From Takakia lepidozioides (lineage: Eukaryota; Streptophyta; Takakiopsida; Takakiales; Takakiaceae): a stretch of 60,000 nucleotides of DNA. Made by a program: the position numbers and the translations under genes. This document shows positions 11,229 through 23,228 of this stretch, piece after piece. Below the pieces are notes generated by a model. It was not told the DNA's origin. It was given only the letters and a program-made list of their open reading frames with translations, and made no database searches. The stretch is taken from the NCBI GenBank assembly GCA_030704615.1, contig CM060733.1, positions 9,860,001-9,920,000 on the forward strand. The letters run 5' to 3'. Each line of letters starts with the position of its first letter. Position 1 is the first letter of the stretch.

Positions 11229-13977
11229 GCCGCTTAATCAAGGAGGCGCACCACCAGTCGACCAGGCCCGGTACTTCCCAGTGGCTGAAATAAAAGAGGC
11301 TACAAAAAACTTAAGCCAAAAAATTGGGGAGGGAGGTTTTGGCCCTGTGTTTCTTGGCAAGACAAAAGAAGGACATGAAGTAGCTGTAAAGGTGTTGGCA
11401 CAGGATTCTCATCAGGGAGTGCGAGAATTTTTCAATGAGGTGAGAGACAAGTGCTTGCTTTGCACCCTGTGACTAAAGCTCTTAGGACATGTTTAATTAT
11501 GTTAACTGCAGATTTGTTTTGTGTAGATTACCCCGCTATGATTGACCTATGAAGGGCTCCCATGTTTGTTTGTAATAGGGGTATGAAGATTGGTATGGCA
11601 GGTGAATCTGCTGTCACGAGCGCATCATCGTAATTTGGTGTCCCTCTTGGGCTACTGCCATGATGTGAAGGAGCGAATGTTGGTCTATGAATACATGTCA
11701 AAGGGAAGCTTACATGAGCACCTGCATGGTACGCCATATGAACAGTTTCCAGCTACATGACACACACTGATGTAGCTTTCCATTTTACTGGCTATTCACC
11801 CCAGAGGAGATAACCCTGTAACAATGTATGTATGGGACTGCTGTATCTCTCAGACAGCCAATGATGTCACTTGTCCCAGATTGAGGTTTCAAACACTAGG
11901 CGGTGACAAACACAAACTTGAAATTGACTGGATGTGGAGGAAACATACCATTTTGGTATGACACCAGTATTACTGTGCACAGCAATGACTGCAACATTAG
12001 TCTCATTGTGGTATAGTAATAACCCCATTGTCAGCCACACTTCAACTTAACAAGAGAGGGAGAGGGAGTGAGCACATGCATGGCCATGCCATTTCAAGGG
12101 CAATGAGATGGTTGGCAGCTTGCATGTTATAGAATGTACTCACAAGACGTTGTTTGCCGTAGCCTTGTGGCATCGACCCAAAGCTTGCATGTTGTAGAGA
12201 AAGAGATTTGTTTTGTGGTACTGGTATTTGCTAATCTAGGCAACTACTGGACTTGTGGCCTTTGTGTAGAGCTGACCACGGACAGGGGACCACTGGACTG
12301 GACCACTCGCCTCAACCTTGCTCTTGATTCTGCCAAAGGTACATCTATAGACTTGAATCCAGGGACAGTAATTCATTGATGTATGACATGATGGTTTGGC
12401 CTATCCTGTAGAAAATTTGTGCATGCCATTTTGATGTGGCCTCCTGCTGGGGATGATAGCTCTGGAGTATAGGTACAATTTTCTCCCGCGATTCGTCAGT
12501 ATCAGGACAAGTCAAGGATGAGCAGTTTTGGATTTGTTCCGTTTTGCAAAGGGTATCACTAGAAGATCTTCATCCCTTTCTGAAGAATTTTGTATAGATT
12601 TGCTCTATGTCTAAGTCTACTAGTGTAAGAGAACTCAATTACAACCCCTTGTGCCAGGACTGGAGTATTTACACACAGGATGCAACCCCAGCATAATACA
12701 CCGGGATGTGAAAAGCAGGAACATTCTCCTCACAAACAAGATGGTTGCCAAAGTGGCTGACTTTGGTCTCTCAAAGCTCACCTCTGATGACTGTTCTCAC
12801 ATCTTCAGTGCCGTCCAGGGCACCGTTGGGTACCTTGATCCGGAGTATGAGAATCTTACCTTCTCTTGCTTTTGCATGACACATGACCCAATCTTTTGCA
12901 TTATTCAGTGTCCTCGATGAATTACATGTGCACTGCACGTTGTATAAGCAGAACTTGAACTTTCTGAAGTTTGAAAGTTCCACAAGAGTGTTGCAAATAG
13001 GTATCTTTACACTCTGATTGATGATTATCTGACTTTTTCGCAACACAGGTATTACCAGTCACAGCAGCTGACAATGAAGAGCGATGTCTACAGCTTTGGC
13101 GTGGTACTGCTGGAGATACTTTCAGGACGTGAGGCCCTTTCTCCAAAACGTGATCCTGCAGACTTCAGCTTAGTCAATTGGGTGAGGCTCATCTTTATGT
13201 CCTGGTTTATTGTATTTGATGGTCCTCCAGATCTATCCAAACTCTTGGGCAGTAGTTTTCAGGATAGGGTTGCTTGAATGCTTAACATATCACATCATAC
13301 TAAACAGCATAATGCTGATTCTACCAATTCCAGAGTAGCCTCCACCTGACATATGTAACATGTGTGGCGGTAGTCATACTATCAGCAATGCGTATTAGTA
13401 AAGAGGGCAAGCATTGAGAGAAAGGTTGGTTGCCGTCAGGGCCTTACACGGCTTGCCAAGGTATTGGGGTCCACTGGGTTTAAGATTATGGTGTCAGAAT
13501 CACGTGCTACTATAAGTGTCCAATTGTGAAAGTACCATGCACAGTCAGATCTAGCAGATGAAGCAGCTTCAGCAGATATTGAGATATACTGGTTGTTGGA
13601 TGTGATGCTCTGAATAGGCAAGGACACTCTTACAGAAGGGGAACCTCGACGCCATCATTGACCCGGTACTAGGCACAAACTATAGTATAGAAGCTATGTG
13701 GAAGTTCGCAGAGCTGGCAATGTTGAGCGTGGAGCCACTTTCCCACCACCGGCCTGACATGATCGAAGTTGTTAAGGAGATCACAGATGTGATTCATCTT
13801 GAGTCATTCCGAAGCTCCAGTTTGAATGAACAAAGAAAGGGCTGGGATCATTTGAGTCTTTCCAAAGGTTTCACTCTGGCAGATGATGATGACACTTCTC
13901 TCACCTTACCTTTACCCCATGCGTCATCTGATCTCAATCAAACTTTTGTAGCATGTGTGAGACCGTCAGCGAAGTGA
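11204..13977 (+). CDS. RLK-1 Ser/Thr kinase domain (LRR-I/malectin-like receptor kinase family)
   Basis: Six exons splice in frame: 11204-11439, 11602-11728, 12270-12338, 12658-12844, 13049-13181 and 13618-13977. The kinase has the glycine loop GEGGFGPVF, the lysine in [15 protein letters not shown] with the catalytic aspartate, DFGLSK, and [10 protein letters not shown] in the activation/P+1 region. It is an RD kinase of the plant RLK/Pelle group and looks catalytically complete. The C-terminal tail after [14 protein letters not shown] is polar. Exon lengths of 127, 69, 187 and 133 bp equal those of RLK-2, so the two are duplicates. The extracellular domain is missing, so any product would be a kinase with at most a membrane anchor. 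The gene may be an expressed truncated kinase or a pseudogene with a still-open kinase. No stop or frameshift was seen in these exons. Confidence 0.8.
12133..12185. repeat. Fragment of dispersed block B in an RLK-1 intron
   Basis: AGAATGTACTCACAAGACGT followed by TGTTTGCCGTAGCCTTGTGG matches the terminus of the block-B repeats at 56732 and 58972 and, more loosely, 54868. It lies in the intron equivalent to the one holding the 56732 copy in RLK-2. Confidence 0.55.
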
Positions 13978-15321
13978 TTCACCTGACACTTCCATTTTCC
14001 AAACTCAAATCTCTTTTGTATTTGTACTTAGACATTGCCAGTCAACCCATGTGTGTCCAGATACAGCCCAAGTAAGCTCTGTCTCGATGGCTGTCGGTCC
14101 CCCTTTGGTCAGATCAAAGTGGGCATGGAGGCACAAACTGGGTTTAAATTCCAAGATCAGCATGCTCCCTTGTTCATTGTAAGGAAGGGATATTTTTGGT
14201 CATATTATACATGAGCTTATCAGATTAGAAACTCACTTGGAGCATCTGTGATGTGAATGGTAGCCAAATTGTGTCTGAACTTTGAAGCAGCCCATTGGCA
14301 GAGCATAAACCACAAAGGTTGGTTACATTAAAGATCAACCATAAGTCTATTTGTATATCTTGATGTTGTAGGTGTCCTCCCTCAGGGCTCTGGACAGGAC
14401 AAATAAAAAAATGTCTTTCTTTCTCTGCATGTGTCACCCCAGAGTCTCAACTAAAGTTGCACAACTCCCAAAATTGGCTCACATTTGTCCTTGACTCCTC
14501 GACAGAATGGATTGATGCAGACAGACCGGTTTTTGGGATCAGTTTTGATTAATGTTTCCAAGTGTATAATCTAGGGGTCCATTTGAGAGCATAGACCTGA
14601 CCCAACAAGCTTAGGCTGGATGCAATGCAGTTTGACACTTTCACAGGCAGGTTTGGCCAAAGCATGAAACTTAACATGTCTTCATCCTATTATACATGTA
14701 TGTATGTATGTATGTATGTATGACGGCAGCTTAAATAAGAGCCTCTTCCCCTTATGGGTACTGCTTCATATCTCCAGGCGATCTAATCAATATATGAATC
14801 GAGATGTTTGTTTTGTTTTGTTTTGTAGATTTGAGATGTCCCAAACCGCGAGGCCCCAGCCCTGGTGCTTGGTACCGTTGGAAAGCCCTCGACGAGGAGG
14901 GGTGCACGGGCTTGGTCTCATGATTTTTGGACCTGCAGTAGGGAGGTGTGGAATTTCAAGTACTTTGGGTCGCTGGCAAAGTGGGAGGTCCTGGGTCAAT
15001 GGTTGGAGCCTCGAGAGGAGAGATATCAAGGGGAAGGTCTCCGGTTCAAATCTGGTTGTAGGCTCTGTGGAAAAAAAATGCATTTGGACTTAGATGACGT
15101 CGGACCCTTGGGCCAACGGCAGAGGCTACCCAAGAGGTCGCACTTGGGCCTCGACATAGGAGATGCACTGGCATACATAGGAAATTGCACTTGACACTTG
15201 ACACTTGGGCCAACAGCACAGGCTACCCTAGTAGCTATAAGGTGGAGGTTTTGAACGATATTTTCAGGTTTGTTGTAGGCCACCAACGTTGGGGCCATGA
15301 ACCCCACCTCTAACTCCAGCA
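13978..15321. other. Spacer downstream of RLK-1
   Basis: It contains presumed 3' UTR, a TATG microsatellite at about 14694-14723 and a TTTTG run near 14810-14826. Between 14850 and 15250 short phrases repeat (CTTGGGCCAACRGCASAGGC occurs near 15108 and 15206), and GGTTCAAATCTGG near 15042 resembles a pol III B box. I see no gene. Confidence 0.4.
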
Positions 15322-15515
15322 GTGAATAACAATAATAATAATATGTAACACCTCCCCAAGGAAGCGTAAATTATGGTGTCTCTTGACCCAAAAGGGCTAT
15401 TGCCTTCCAGCAGGAAGGTGGACACCTTTGTGACACCAATCGGTGGATTGAACCCACACCCACTTCCGATCTGGTGTGTGCCCTCTACCACTCCGCTACA
15501 ACTGGTTGTTGTAGT
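15322..15515 (-). mobile_element. tRNA-headed SINE, copy 1
   Basis: On the minus strand the element starts near 15515 with an A box (TAGCGGAGTGG) and a B box (GGTTCAATCC), the internal pol III promoter of a tRNA-derived SINE. The body contains GTGTCCACCTTCC, AGAGACACCATAATTTACGC and TCC...GGAGGTGTTAC, and it ends in an ATT-repeat tail. Copies at 30031-30222 and 32944-33130 share head, body and tail type. The coding capacity needed to move would come from a LINE elsewhere. Confidence 0.75.
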
Positions 15516-15823
15516 GATAATGGTCAATGGCGGGGAACACTAGCCATACACTCGAAGAGACATACACGTGATTGGTATTAAATACCTAAATCTTTTGGAT
15601 GCAAAGTTTGTTGGATTAAATATATGTAAAAGTCACCTAATAAGACATCTTCACTTTTGGTGCATGCACACGTGGATGGAAATAGGTTGTATCCATCCAC
15701 CTTTTTTTTTTTTCAAAAAAATATCACCCGGAAAGCCTGCAACCGTCACACTGTATTAAATATAGTGAGAGGGGAAAATAACCAGTGTTGTGCGGGTTGT
15801 GCCTTTGCTGGAGGAGAGGATTC

Positions 15824-16305
15824 ATGTGGAGCTCCATATTCCATGGCGGTGCATATGCTCTCCTGTCAGTTCCTTGGATGAAAAGCATGGGGTTGTTGGA
15901 CATTAATGATAAAAGGGACTATCTTTGGTTATATGATTGTCCTACATTAACAGTCATGATAAGCCAACCTGGAAACTGAGCTGGCTGATCTGAGGTCTTG
16001 TAATCTGTATGTCCAATAAGAGTGCTGCATCTGGATCTCCAGATTAGCCTCTCCCGATTATTTAAATGAAGAGATCATCAGGCTTAGGCAGGATGTTTTT
16101 GGTGTACAAACTGGTGCGGTGGATGTGTGAAGGACGCTGGAGGAAACTGTGTTGATGCTTTGCTGCTTGCAACGATTGGCTTAGATTGTATGTGTGCTCT
16201 GCAATAGATCCTTCCCTGTTAGCTTGGCAAAGTTGTATAGCTTACAATCCCCTGTGCATGACTTAACCCGCAGAGGACGAGAGCATATCCTTGCGTCGGG
16301 GTTCT
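15824..16305 (+). repeat. 483-bp interspersed repeat, copy 1
   Basis: This segment is nearly identical to 23229-23711. It starts ATGTGGAGCTCCA and ends GGGGTTCT. Both copies carry ATATGCTCTC near the left end and its inverse near the right end. This copy lies just upstream of the retroelement ORFs and has only loosely similar flanks (TGGAGGAGAGG versus TGGTGGAGATGG). It could be mistaken for a 5' LTR, but copy 2 is better explained as a separate insertion. Confidence 0.7.
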
Positions 16306-16509
16306 TGGTGGAGATGGGGGGCATTTAAATCTAACGGCCCTGGTGTCATGTTAATGATAGCCTAGGTTCGGTCTGGCTATGGTGCAAAGACGGCTGTACG
16401 AGAAAATCTAGAAAGATGGCAGCGCAATCCACTATGATCAATCATTTGTCCCTCCTGGTGTATGTTGTTTCTGCTGATTTTGTGTGTCTTGTGCTTTCCT
16501 ACTTTGTGA

Positions 16510-17484
16510 GTGAACACTGTGCAAACAACGACCATGGCTTCCAGTTCGAATGATGCTGCTTCGTTTGAGATTGAAGAAGATTCGTTTGAAGCTGCCTTCC
16601 TGAGTGTTGTGCATGATACTGCGTCCCCTGAAGTACTGAGGCCTTACGAAGGAGAACTGCGAGTGAGGGGAGACGCGGAGATTCCACTTGACGTGCCCTC
16701 GGCCTACTGGATACAGAAATTTGAGCAAACGGCCGTTGATGAAGCTCGCAAGACCGTGAGTTTTGAAGGAGAAAAACGAGAGCAGCTTCGCAAGATTGTT
16801 GAAGCTAAGCAGGGTGCATTTGCTGGCAAACTTCTGCAGAAGCTGCATGCAAAAGAAATCGCCAAGTGTTTACCTCGGGAGGTCATCCGTGAGCGACTTG
16901 GACAGGGCGAGCTACTCACTTGGCCACAGATTGGAGTGCCTAAGTTTGTTGTCACGCGAGATCGCACCAACAACCTTGAGAGCTTTCTGCACCCGAAGGT
17001 TCCTAGTGGCTATCGTTTTTGGGAGCTTGTTCGGAGTTGGAGTGCGGCGGCGCTGACAAACATACACCCTGCCTGGACTCCCGATCAGCCTGCTGATGAT
17101 TTTTCGTGGGAACAATCCATTACTGGCATCCCCCCCCCGCACTTGTTTCACCTCTCTGCGCGGGATATTGTGATTTTTCCTGGCAAAACCTTTGATCAAG
17201 AGAAGGTTGGGCTCTGTCGAGTCCAGACTCCTGTTGACAAGTATCCGTTGCACTCCCTGGTAGTCAAGGAGAGGGTAGTGCGCACGGTGACTCGTGCTGC
17301 ATTTTGGCTGAAGGTGGCTCAGTCACTTTGGCATCTGCAGGGCGAAGCTGTGTATCTCAGTTATAATCATCGTTTCATCTCTTCCTACACCGTCACGGAT
17401 TGGGAGAAGTGCATGCTGCATCCCAGTGACAGGTGTTTTTCTCTGTGCCTTGATCTTCATTTGCATTATCTTAGTGGATGCTGA
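16510..17484 (+). CDS. Uncharacterised 324-residue ORF next to the Ty3 gag
   Basis: An open frame of 324 residues starts about 200 bases after the 483-bp repeat. It begins MNTVQTTTMASSSN. Further on it has an acidic serine-rich start, a central basic helical stretch (EKREQLRKIVEAKQ) and aromatic motifs (FWELVRSW, DDFSWEQSI). I do not recognise a domain. The next ORF overlaps its last seven bases. It may be the N-terminal part of a long Gag polyprotein, or an extra ORF carried by the retroelement. Its openness contrasts with the broken gag-pol that follows. Confidence 0.5.
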   Translation: MNTVQTTTMASSSNDAASFEIEEDSFEAAFLSVVHDTASPEVLRPYEGELRVRGDAEIPLDVPSAYWIQKFEQTAVDEARKTVSFEGEKREQLRKIVEAKQGAFAGKLLQKLHAKEIAKCLPREVIRERLGQGELLTWPQIGVPKFVVTRDRTNNLESFLHPKVPSGYRFWELVRSWSAAALTNIHPAWTPDQPADDFSWEQSITGIPPPHLFHLSARDIVIFPGKTFDQEKVGLCRVQTPVDKYPLHSLVVKERVVRTVTRAAFWLKVAQSLWHLQGEAVYLSYNHRFISSYTVTDWEKCMLHPSDRCFSLCLDLHLHYLSGC

Positions 17485-18600
17485 CCAGGCGTCGTGCTAA
17501 ACTATTGGAGTCTGAGAGTGCTAAGATGAGTGAATGGAAGGAAGGGATAGAGGAGATCTTTGGTGATGATTTAGTTCCTGGTCCTGAGACACAACCTGCT
17601 GCGACATCAAGAGGCATCAATCATCCGGACGGCTTGGACTTACAAGATCTTTGTGATGCCTTGAAAATTATCTCTGATTGTCCCGCTTTGTTGGAACTGT
17701 GTTGAACAAACAAACTAATTCTATACAAACAGTTGTCAAACCTCATGAATTCAAACTTGTCAAACAGCCATACCCAGAGTTTAAGCTGGGTGACCATTTT
17801 GATAATTTTTTTGAGGTTCTTTGAGTTAAGCATGAAAATGAATGTTGTGCCAGCGGAATTTATTTCCAGCACGTGCAGGTTTTGTTTAAAAGGAGAGGCT
17901 CAGATTCTGTTTGAAGCCAGTATCCAGGATATGGGAGAAATCTCCTAGAAGATGGCCAAAGAATTGGCTCACCAGCTGTTTCAGGAGATTAAACCCACCC
18001 ATCATGCCATTCTTGAAAGAAAGTTTTGCATAGGAGAAAGTGTGTGGAAGTACTATGCAAAAATCAGGACTTCGGTATGCAAGGCAGTGCCAGTGGTGGC
18101 TGAGAGACCTTTGGCCACCAAGATTTCTTTCATCAAAGGGTTACCACCAGCTGAACAAGTGTTCTTGGAGAAAAACTCATATAAAATAGACAAGGAGATG
18201 GTTCAGCTCATTGAGGAAAGGGCTCGCATCAAGGCAGCAAAGAGGGGTTTAGCTCCTACCAAACGGTCTCAGGTCATGTTACATGATGTTGATACATGTA
18301 CTGGTACTGATGGGGATGAGGGCTGCCTAGAATTGTTGCCTGCTGTTGTGAGAAATGTGTAGGATACTGTAAGAACAGAGCTGCAGGCTTTCAAAGCTGA
18401 AAGTCATTGGCGGACTTCTGAGAAAGGCAGGTCATAGAGGTCGAACCAATACTGGTTCAGGTTATCAGGAACGAGCAGCCTGCCTGATTTGTAAGAGCAC
18501 TGAGCACCGGACCGGGTTTTGTCCCATGCAGCCAGACTTACCTGCCATCTATGAGCAATGGAAACGAGATCAAAAGGGTAAGGGTGCTTTAAACGAGTGA
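17478..18600 (+). pseudogene. Ty3/gypsy gag, frameshifted
   Basis: Capsid-like sequence is split over frames: 17478-17705, a shift near 17810, then FFELSMKMNVVPAEF, a TAG at 17947 and 17952-18362. A CCHC zinc knuckle, CX2CX4HX4C (CLICKSTEHRTGFC), lies at about 18481-18525 and marks the nucleocapsid end. Several shifts and stops show the copy is dead. Confidence 0.75.
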
Positions 18601-21268
18601 GGTCATCTGCTAAGGAAGGGCCATGTGATTACAGGTGTAGACCTTCTAAACCATCAGCTACTTTGCTTGTGTCCACCAATTTCAAGTTGCTCCATACTGA
18701 GGTGGTGAAAACCAAGCATAGAGAGCGTATTCACCCCTTAATGACACAGTGTCATATTGGTCACTTGTCTTTTCAATGTGTCATAGACACGGGCTTTACA
18801 GTATCTGCCATTCCTTTGCATGTGGTTCAAGTTCTGGGTTTGAAAATGTCTCCAGCCAAGGGTATTGAGGTCACCATAGCTGATGGAACCAGCTATGAAC
18901 CCCTTGGTTTAGTTAGTGTACCAGTAAGAATTAGTCGCAAGGTTGTCACCATCACAGTGATTGTAACCATGGGCAAACAACTACTTTTAGGGTTAGATTG
19001 GATGTCTGAAGCCATGGCTTCCATTGATCTTTGTACTAATGTTATGATCTTGACGGATGGTGAAGGTGTCAGCTGCAAAGTTAATTTGAATCAGATCCCT
19101 ATCCTGGCAGGCAGTGGGACCAGACATCTTGCTTGCATGAAGGCTGTCTCACGAGAAATCAGACAAAGGGCTGGAGACACATACAACTGGACTAGATTCT
19201 TTGGTCTTCAGAGTAGCCCAACGATGCTTTTACACTAGTGGTACATACCTGTTGTTGGCTGCAAGACTAGTGCTCCCATGCTTGATAAGGGTGACACCCT
19301 TCTTCTTAGAGCCCCTGCTAATGTTCAATTATCTGCTATGTCTCAAGTCATTGTGTCTACAGGCCTTGCTTTCATCTGCCCCAAGGCAAATACCTTGAGA
19401 TTGAGGGTTGGAAACGCCTATCATTACAAAAACATTGCTTGGTTGCATCAGGGCTTTTGGATAGGGGTTTTAGGGGTCATATTTGCATGTTGATTGCCAA
19501 TCCAGAGTGTATGCCTGTCACCATTAAGAAGGGTCAAGTGCTGGCCAGGCTCATTGCTATGCCCATCAGTGACATATCCTCGGTGGAGCCAACTTTACAT
19601 CTACGAGATATTGGTCTGGAAGATGATCCTCTGGATGGTCTGATTGCTATGATCAGTTTAGCTGCAGCCCCAACAATTCAGAGCCTCACTACTGAGCAAG
19701 AAGCTCACTTTCAACAGGTATTGGCTGAGATTAAGGTGGGTGAACTGACTGATTCTCAACAAGCTCAATTGCATCTGCTGCTCAAAAGAAACTTGGACAT
19801 ATTTAGCAAAGGTTCACATGACCTGGGCTGCACCAAGATACTTGAGCATGAAATTATTACTGAAGGAAAACCAGTCAAACAATATGCTTACAAAGAATCT
19901 ATTCGTGAAAGAGCAGTTATTCAAGAAGAAATTAGGAAGCTGTTGGATTCCGGAGTGATCAAACCTTCTGTTTCCCCCTGGGCTAGTCCCATTGTGCTTG
20001 TGGGGAAGAAAGATGGCACCACACGCTTCTGTGTGGACTTTCGAAGGTTGAATGCAATATCCCCTGCCACGTATCAATGAGACCCTAGACCAACTTAATG
20101 GGGCAACTATCTTTTCTTCTCTTGATTTAGCCTCTGGGTTCTGGCAAGTTCCACTAACGGAGGACTCCAAAGAAAAGACTGCATTTACCTGCAGGTATGG
20201 GCTGTTTCAGTACGAAACCATGCCATTTGGGCTTTGTAATGCCACTGCTACCTTCCAAAGGCTCATGGACGTGGTCCTTGGTAATTTAAGATGGGAATGT
20301 GCTCTTATATATGTAGATGACATCAATATTTATTCCAGCAGCTTTGCATCTCACCTTTTGGACCTGCAAAGAGTAATGAGCAGGTTACAAGGTGCTGGAC
20401 TTAAAGTTAAGGCAAAGAAATGTGATTTTTGTATGTTGGAGTTGCGCTTTTTGGGACACGTTCTTTGTGGGGATGGCATCAAACCTGACTTAACCAAAGT
20501 CCAGGCAGTTTGGGATTTTCCTATCCCGAAGGATAAACATTGTGTAAGAGCATTCTTAGGCCTTGCATCTTATTATAGAAGGTTCATCCTTCATTTTGCT
20601 AAGCTAGCTGGTCCCTTGTTTTACTTGCTTTGCAAAGATGTTAAATTTCAGTGGGGTAAGGCAGAAGCGTTGGCCTTTGAGAGACTCAAGATAGCCTTGA
20701 CTTCTGCTCCTATACTCATATTTCCTGATTTCTCCATTCCCTTTCTGTTGCAGACTGATGCTAGTGACCTAGCTGTTTCAGCCATAAGAAGGATGGTCGT
20801 GAGCACGTTGTTGCTTATGCATCTAGAAGGCTCGATAAGCATGAGAGAAATTATAGCATTACCAATAAGGAAGGCCTCGCAGTTATATTTGGTGTCAGGC
20901 ACTTCCGTCAGTATTTACATGGTTGTTATTTTATTGTTGAGACTGACCACCTGCCTCTCAAAGCCTTGAAAACCCCACAAGAATTATCAGGTAGATTGGC
21001 TCGCTGGCCTCTTCTTCTACAAGGGTTTGAATATGACATTGTATATAAAAAGGGCAAAGAAAATGGTAACGCTGATGCATTGACAAGAGGGGAAACAAAG
21101 GTTCCCACCCCTTACTCTTCTCTTGATGATTTAATTGCTTTACCTGCATTTGTTCCTACTTCTATCATCACTGAAGATCAGCTTTTGTTTTGTAGCTTGC
21201 TTGATGAGATGCCTAGGTCTATGAACTTGTTGGATGATTGGGATCTCATGACATTTGACCCTGGTTGA
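18597..21268 (+). pseudogene. Ty3/gypsy protease, reverse transcriptase and RNase H, frameshifted
   Basis: The protease shows the catalytic triplet in VIDTGFTVSAIP and LLLGLDWM. The reverse transcriptase continues in 19439-20080 and, after a shift, in 20052-20969. Its motifs are SPWASPIVLVGKKDG, FSSLDLASGFWQV, MPFGLCNATATFQRLM and the active site YVDD (IYVDDINIY), then FLGHV and FLGLASYYRRF. RNase H begins at LLQTDASDLAVSA and continues after a shift to YKKGKENGNADALTRG near 21080. The order protease-RT-RNase H-integrase is diagnostic of Ty3/gypsy (Metaviridae). At least three frameshifts make it inactive. Confidence 0.9.
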
Positions 21269-21421
21269 TCATCTTGTGGGTGGAAGGGTGTGCAGCAGAT
21301 CGTATCTGCAGATTTCAGAGTGGTTGTATCTTCTTAGCTTAGGCATATCCTGTCTTTTCCATAGTTGCAATAGTGATATATTCCCCTTAGGACCTGCGCT
21401 TCAGCCCTGCCTGTTACCTCC

Positions 21422-22793
21422 ATGACCATGTTCAGATGTGGTATGAGACTCTTATGTTATAGGAGAACACAGAGGCGGACACTCCTATCTCCTCATATTA
21501 ACCCACTGCTCGCTGGTCTTGCTAAGTGTACAGGTATGGAGTATCAGTTGCATTTGGCTCTACTCCATAAGTGCATGACCGGCACTCAACTTCCAGGCAT
21601 ATCCAAGGCTACTCAAAGACATGTTAACTATCATTTTCCCCATTGTGAGGCACGTGAAGGTAAACTGTTCATGAGGATTGCCTTGGAAGGTCAGACCCAT
21701 GCTATGGAGGTTCCTAATATGGATTCAGTTTCAGAGTTGCTTGAGTTGCATCATTCTTCTGCTTTTGCTGGTCACTTGGGCATCACTAAGACCTTGAAGA
21801 GGCTCCAAGAGAGGTATCATTGGAAAGGGATGGTTCAAGATGTTACACACTTTATCTCTTGTTGTGTGGAGTGCCATTCTCAGACACTGCTTCCTAGAGC
21901 CCGTCCTTCACTTGCTTTGCAACCCATTCCGGTGTCTGAACCATTCGCCAGAGTGGGCCTAGATTTTGTTGGATCACTCCAGCCTACGATTAAGGGACAT
22001 TGTTACATTGTTGTGGCAACTGATTACCTATCTAAGGATGCAGACACAGTGGCACAATTCTTCTTCAACGAGGTCATCTTGTGCCATGGCTGTCCCCAGG
22101 AGATCCTCACCGATCAAGGCTCTGAATTTTGTAATCAGCTCATGCAGATTCTGTGTTTTAATTTGGGTGTTAAGCATCGTACGACTGCACCCTATCATCC
22201 TCAATGCAATGGCTTGACTGAAAGGTTCAATCATACCATGTGTGCTATGCTTGAGAAGACAGGGTCACTCTTGGGTGATTGGGATACTACTCTATCCACT
22301 CTGATTTTTGCTTATCGGACCTCTGTGCACTCTACCACCAAATATTCTCCATTTGAGTTACTCTATGGTAGAAAGGCTCGCACTCCCCTGTATAATACTC
22401 CGTTGCTCACTCCCATTGCAGAGCCTACTGATTGGCAGCAATTTGTGGATGTTATGCTTCCAAACGACTTGTCTTTGAAACTAAGGCCAGGACTAACATT
22501 TCTCGGGCTCAGGCTGTGCAGGCTCGTAACTACAACATGAAAGTTCACTACTCAGAGGAGGCCAAACTGTGTGTGTCCGTCTGCAATCTGGGAAAATTAT
22601 CTCCAAAGCTTCAAAGCGCATTGAGGGTCCTTATCTCATCACTGAAAAACTTCGTGGGAGAAAGTTCATGTTGCTTCCCCAACATCATTCCACGCCACCC
22701 ATAACTCACCTTGTGCATGTGGACTCCCTGGTGCACAACAGATTGGTCTTCGATCTCACCTGCATCAATGTAGAAGGCATGACAACTGGCTGA
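21422..22793 (+). pseudogene. Ty3/gypsy integrase
   Basis: The HHCC zinc-binding domain is readable (LHHSSAFAGHLG ... SCCVECH). It is followed by the DDE core: GLDFVGSL, LTDQGSEF and HPQCNGLTERFN. A shift near 22440-22570 leads to the C-terminal region, which reads GPYLITEKLRGRKFML and ends HVDSLVHNRL before the stop at about 22793. No clear chromodomain is seen. Confidence 0.85.
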
Positions 22794-22832
22794 TTTTTGT
22801 GTGTGATTGAGTGCAAGGATTAAAGGCTGGAG

Positions 22833-23228
22833 TGTTGCAGCCTTGTGTGTTTTCTGGAGGTCCAAGCCCTCTCTTATGTGCTTTCTGATGGTTCAACCAG
22901 TGGCCATCCCTGGTGTTGTGTGGTGTGCAAATAATGGTCTGCTGCAGACCAGTGACATCTGGTGTTAGAGGAGGTGGAAGACCTTGGCACAGGCTTTAGC
23001 TTCGTGTTAGTGTTTTGCATCACTGTTGTAACGTGATAGGGGTTTTTCCCCCAGCGAGTTTTGCCCTTAGCCCACTTTGCAGGTGCAAGGTTTTCTCGCT
23101 GAGGGTTTTTTCATCCCTCTCGTGCCGGATGCTAGTATTAGGTATGGTGTGATTTACTTAGCTTCGGTAGTTCGGTATTTCAGTTAGCTCGCAGGAGCTC
23201 GCTTTCCTAGCGGGGGCAAGCTTTACAT
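22833..23228 (+). mobile_element. Putative 3' LTR start of the Ty3 element
   Basis: After the integrase stop, a purine-rich AAAGGCTGGAG is followed by TGTTGCAGCC, a plausible LTR start. The segment contains GGGGTTTTTCCCCCAGCGAG, typical of plant LTRs. It is interrupted at 23229 by the 483-bp repeat and may resume at 23724. No matching 5' LTR was found upstream of 16510, so the element is probably 5'-truncated or rearranged. Confidence 0.4.
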
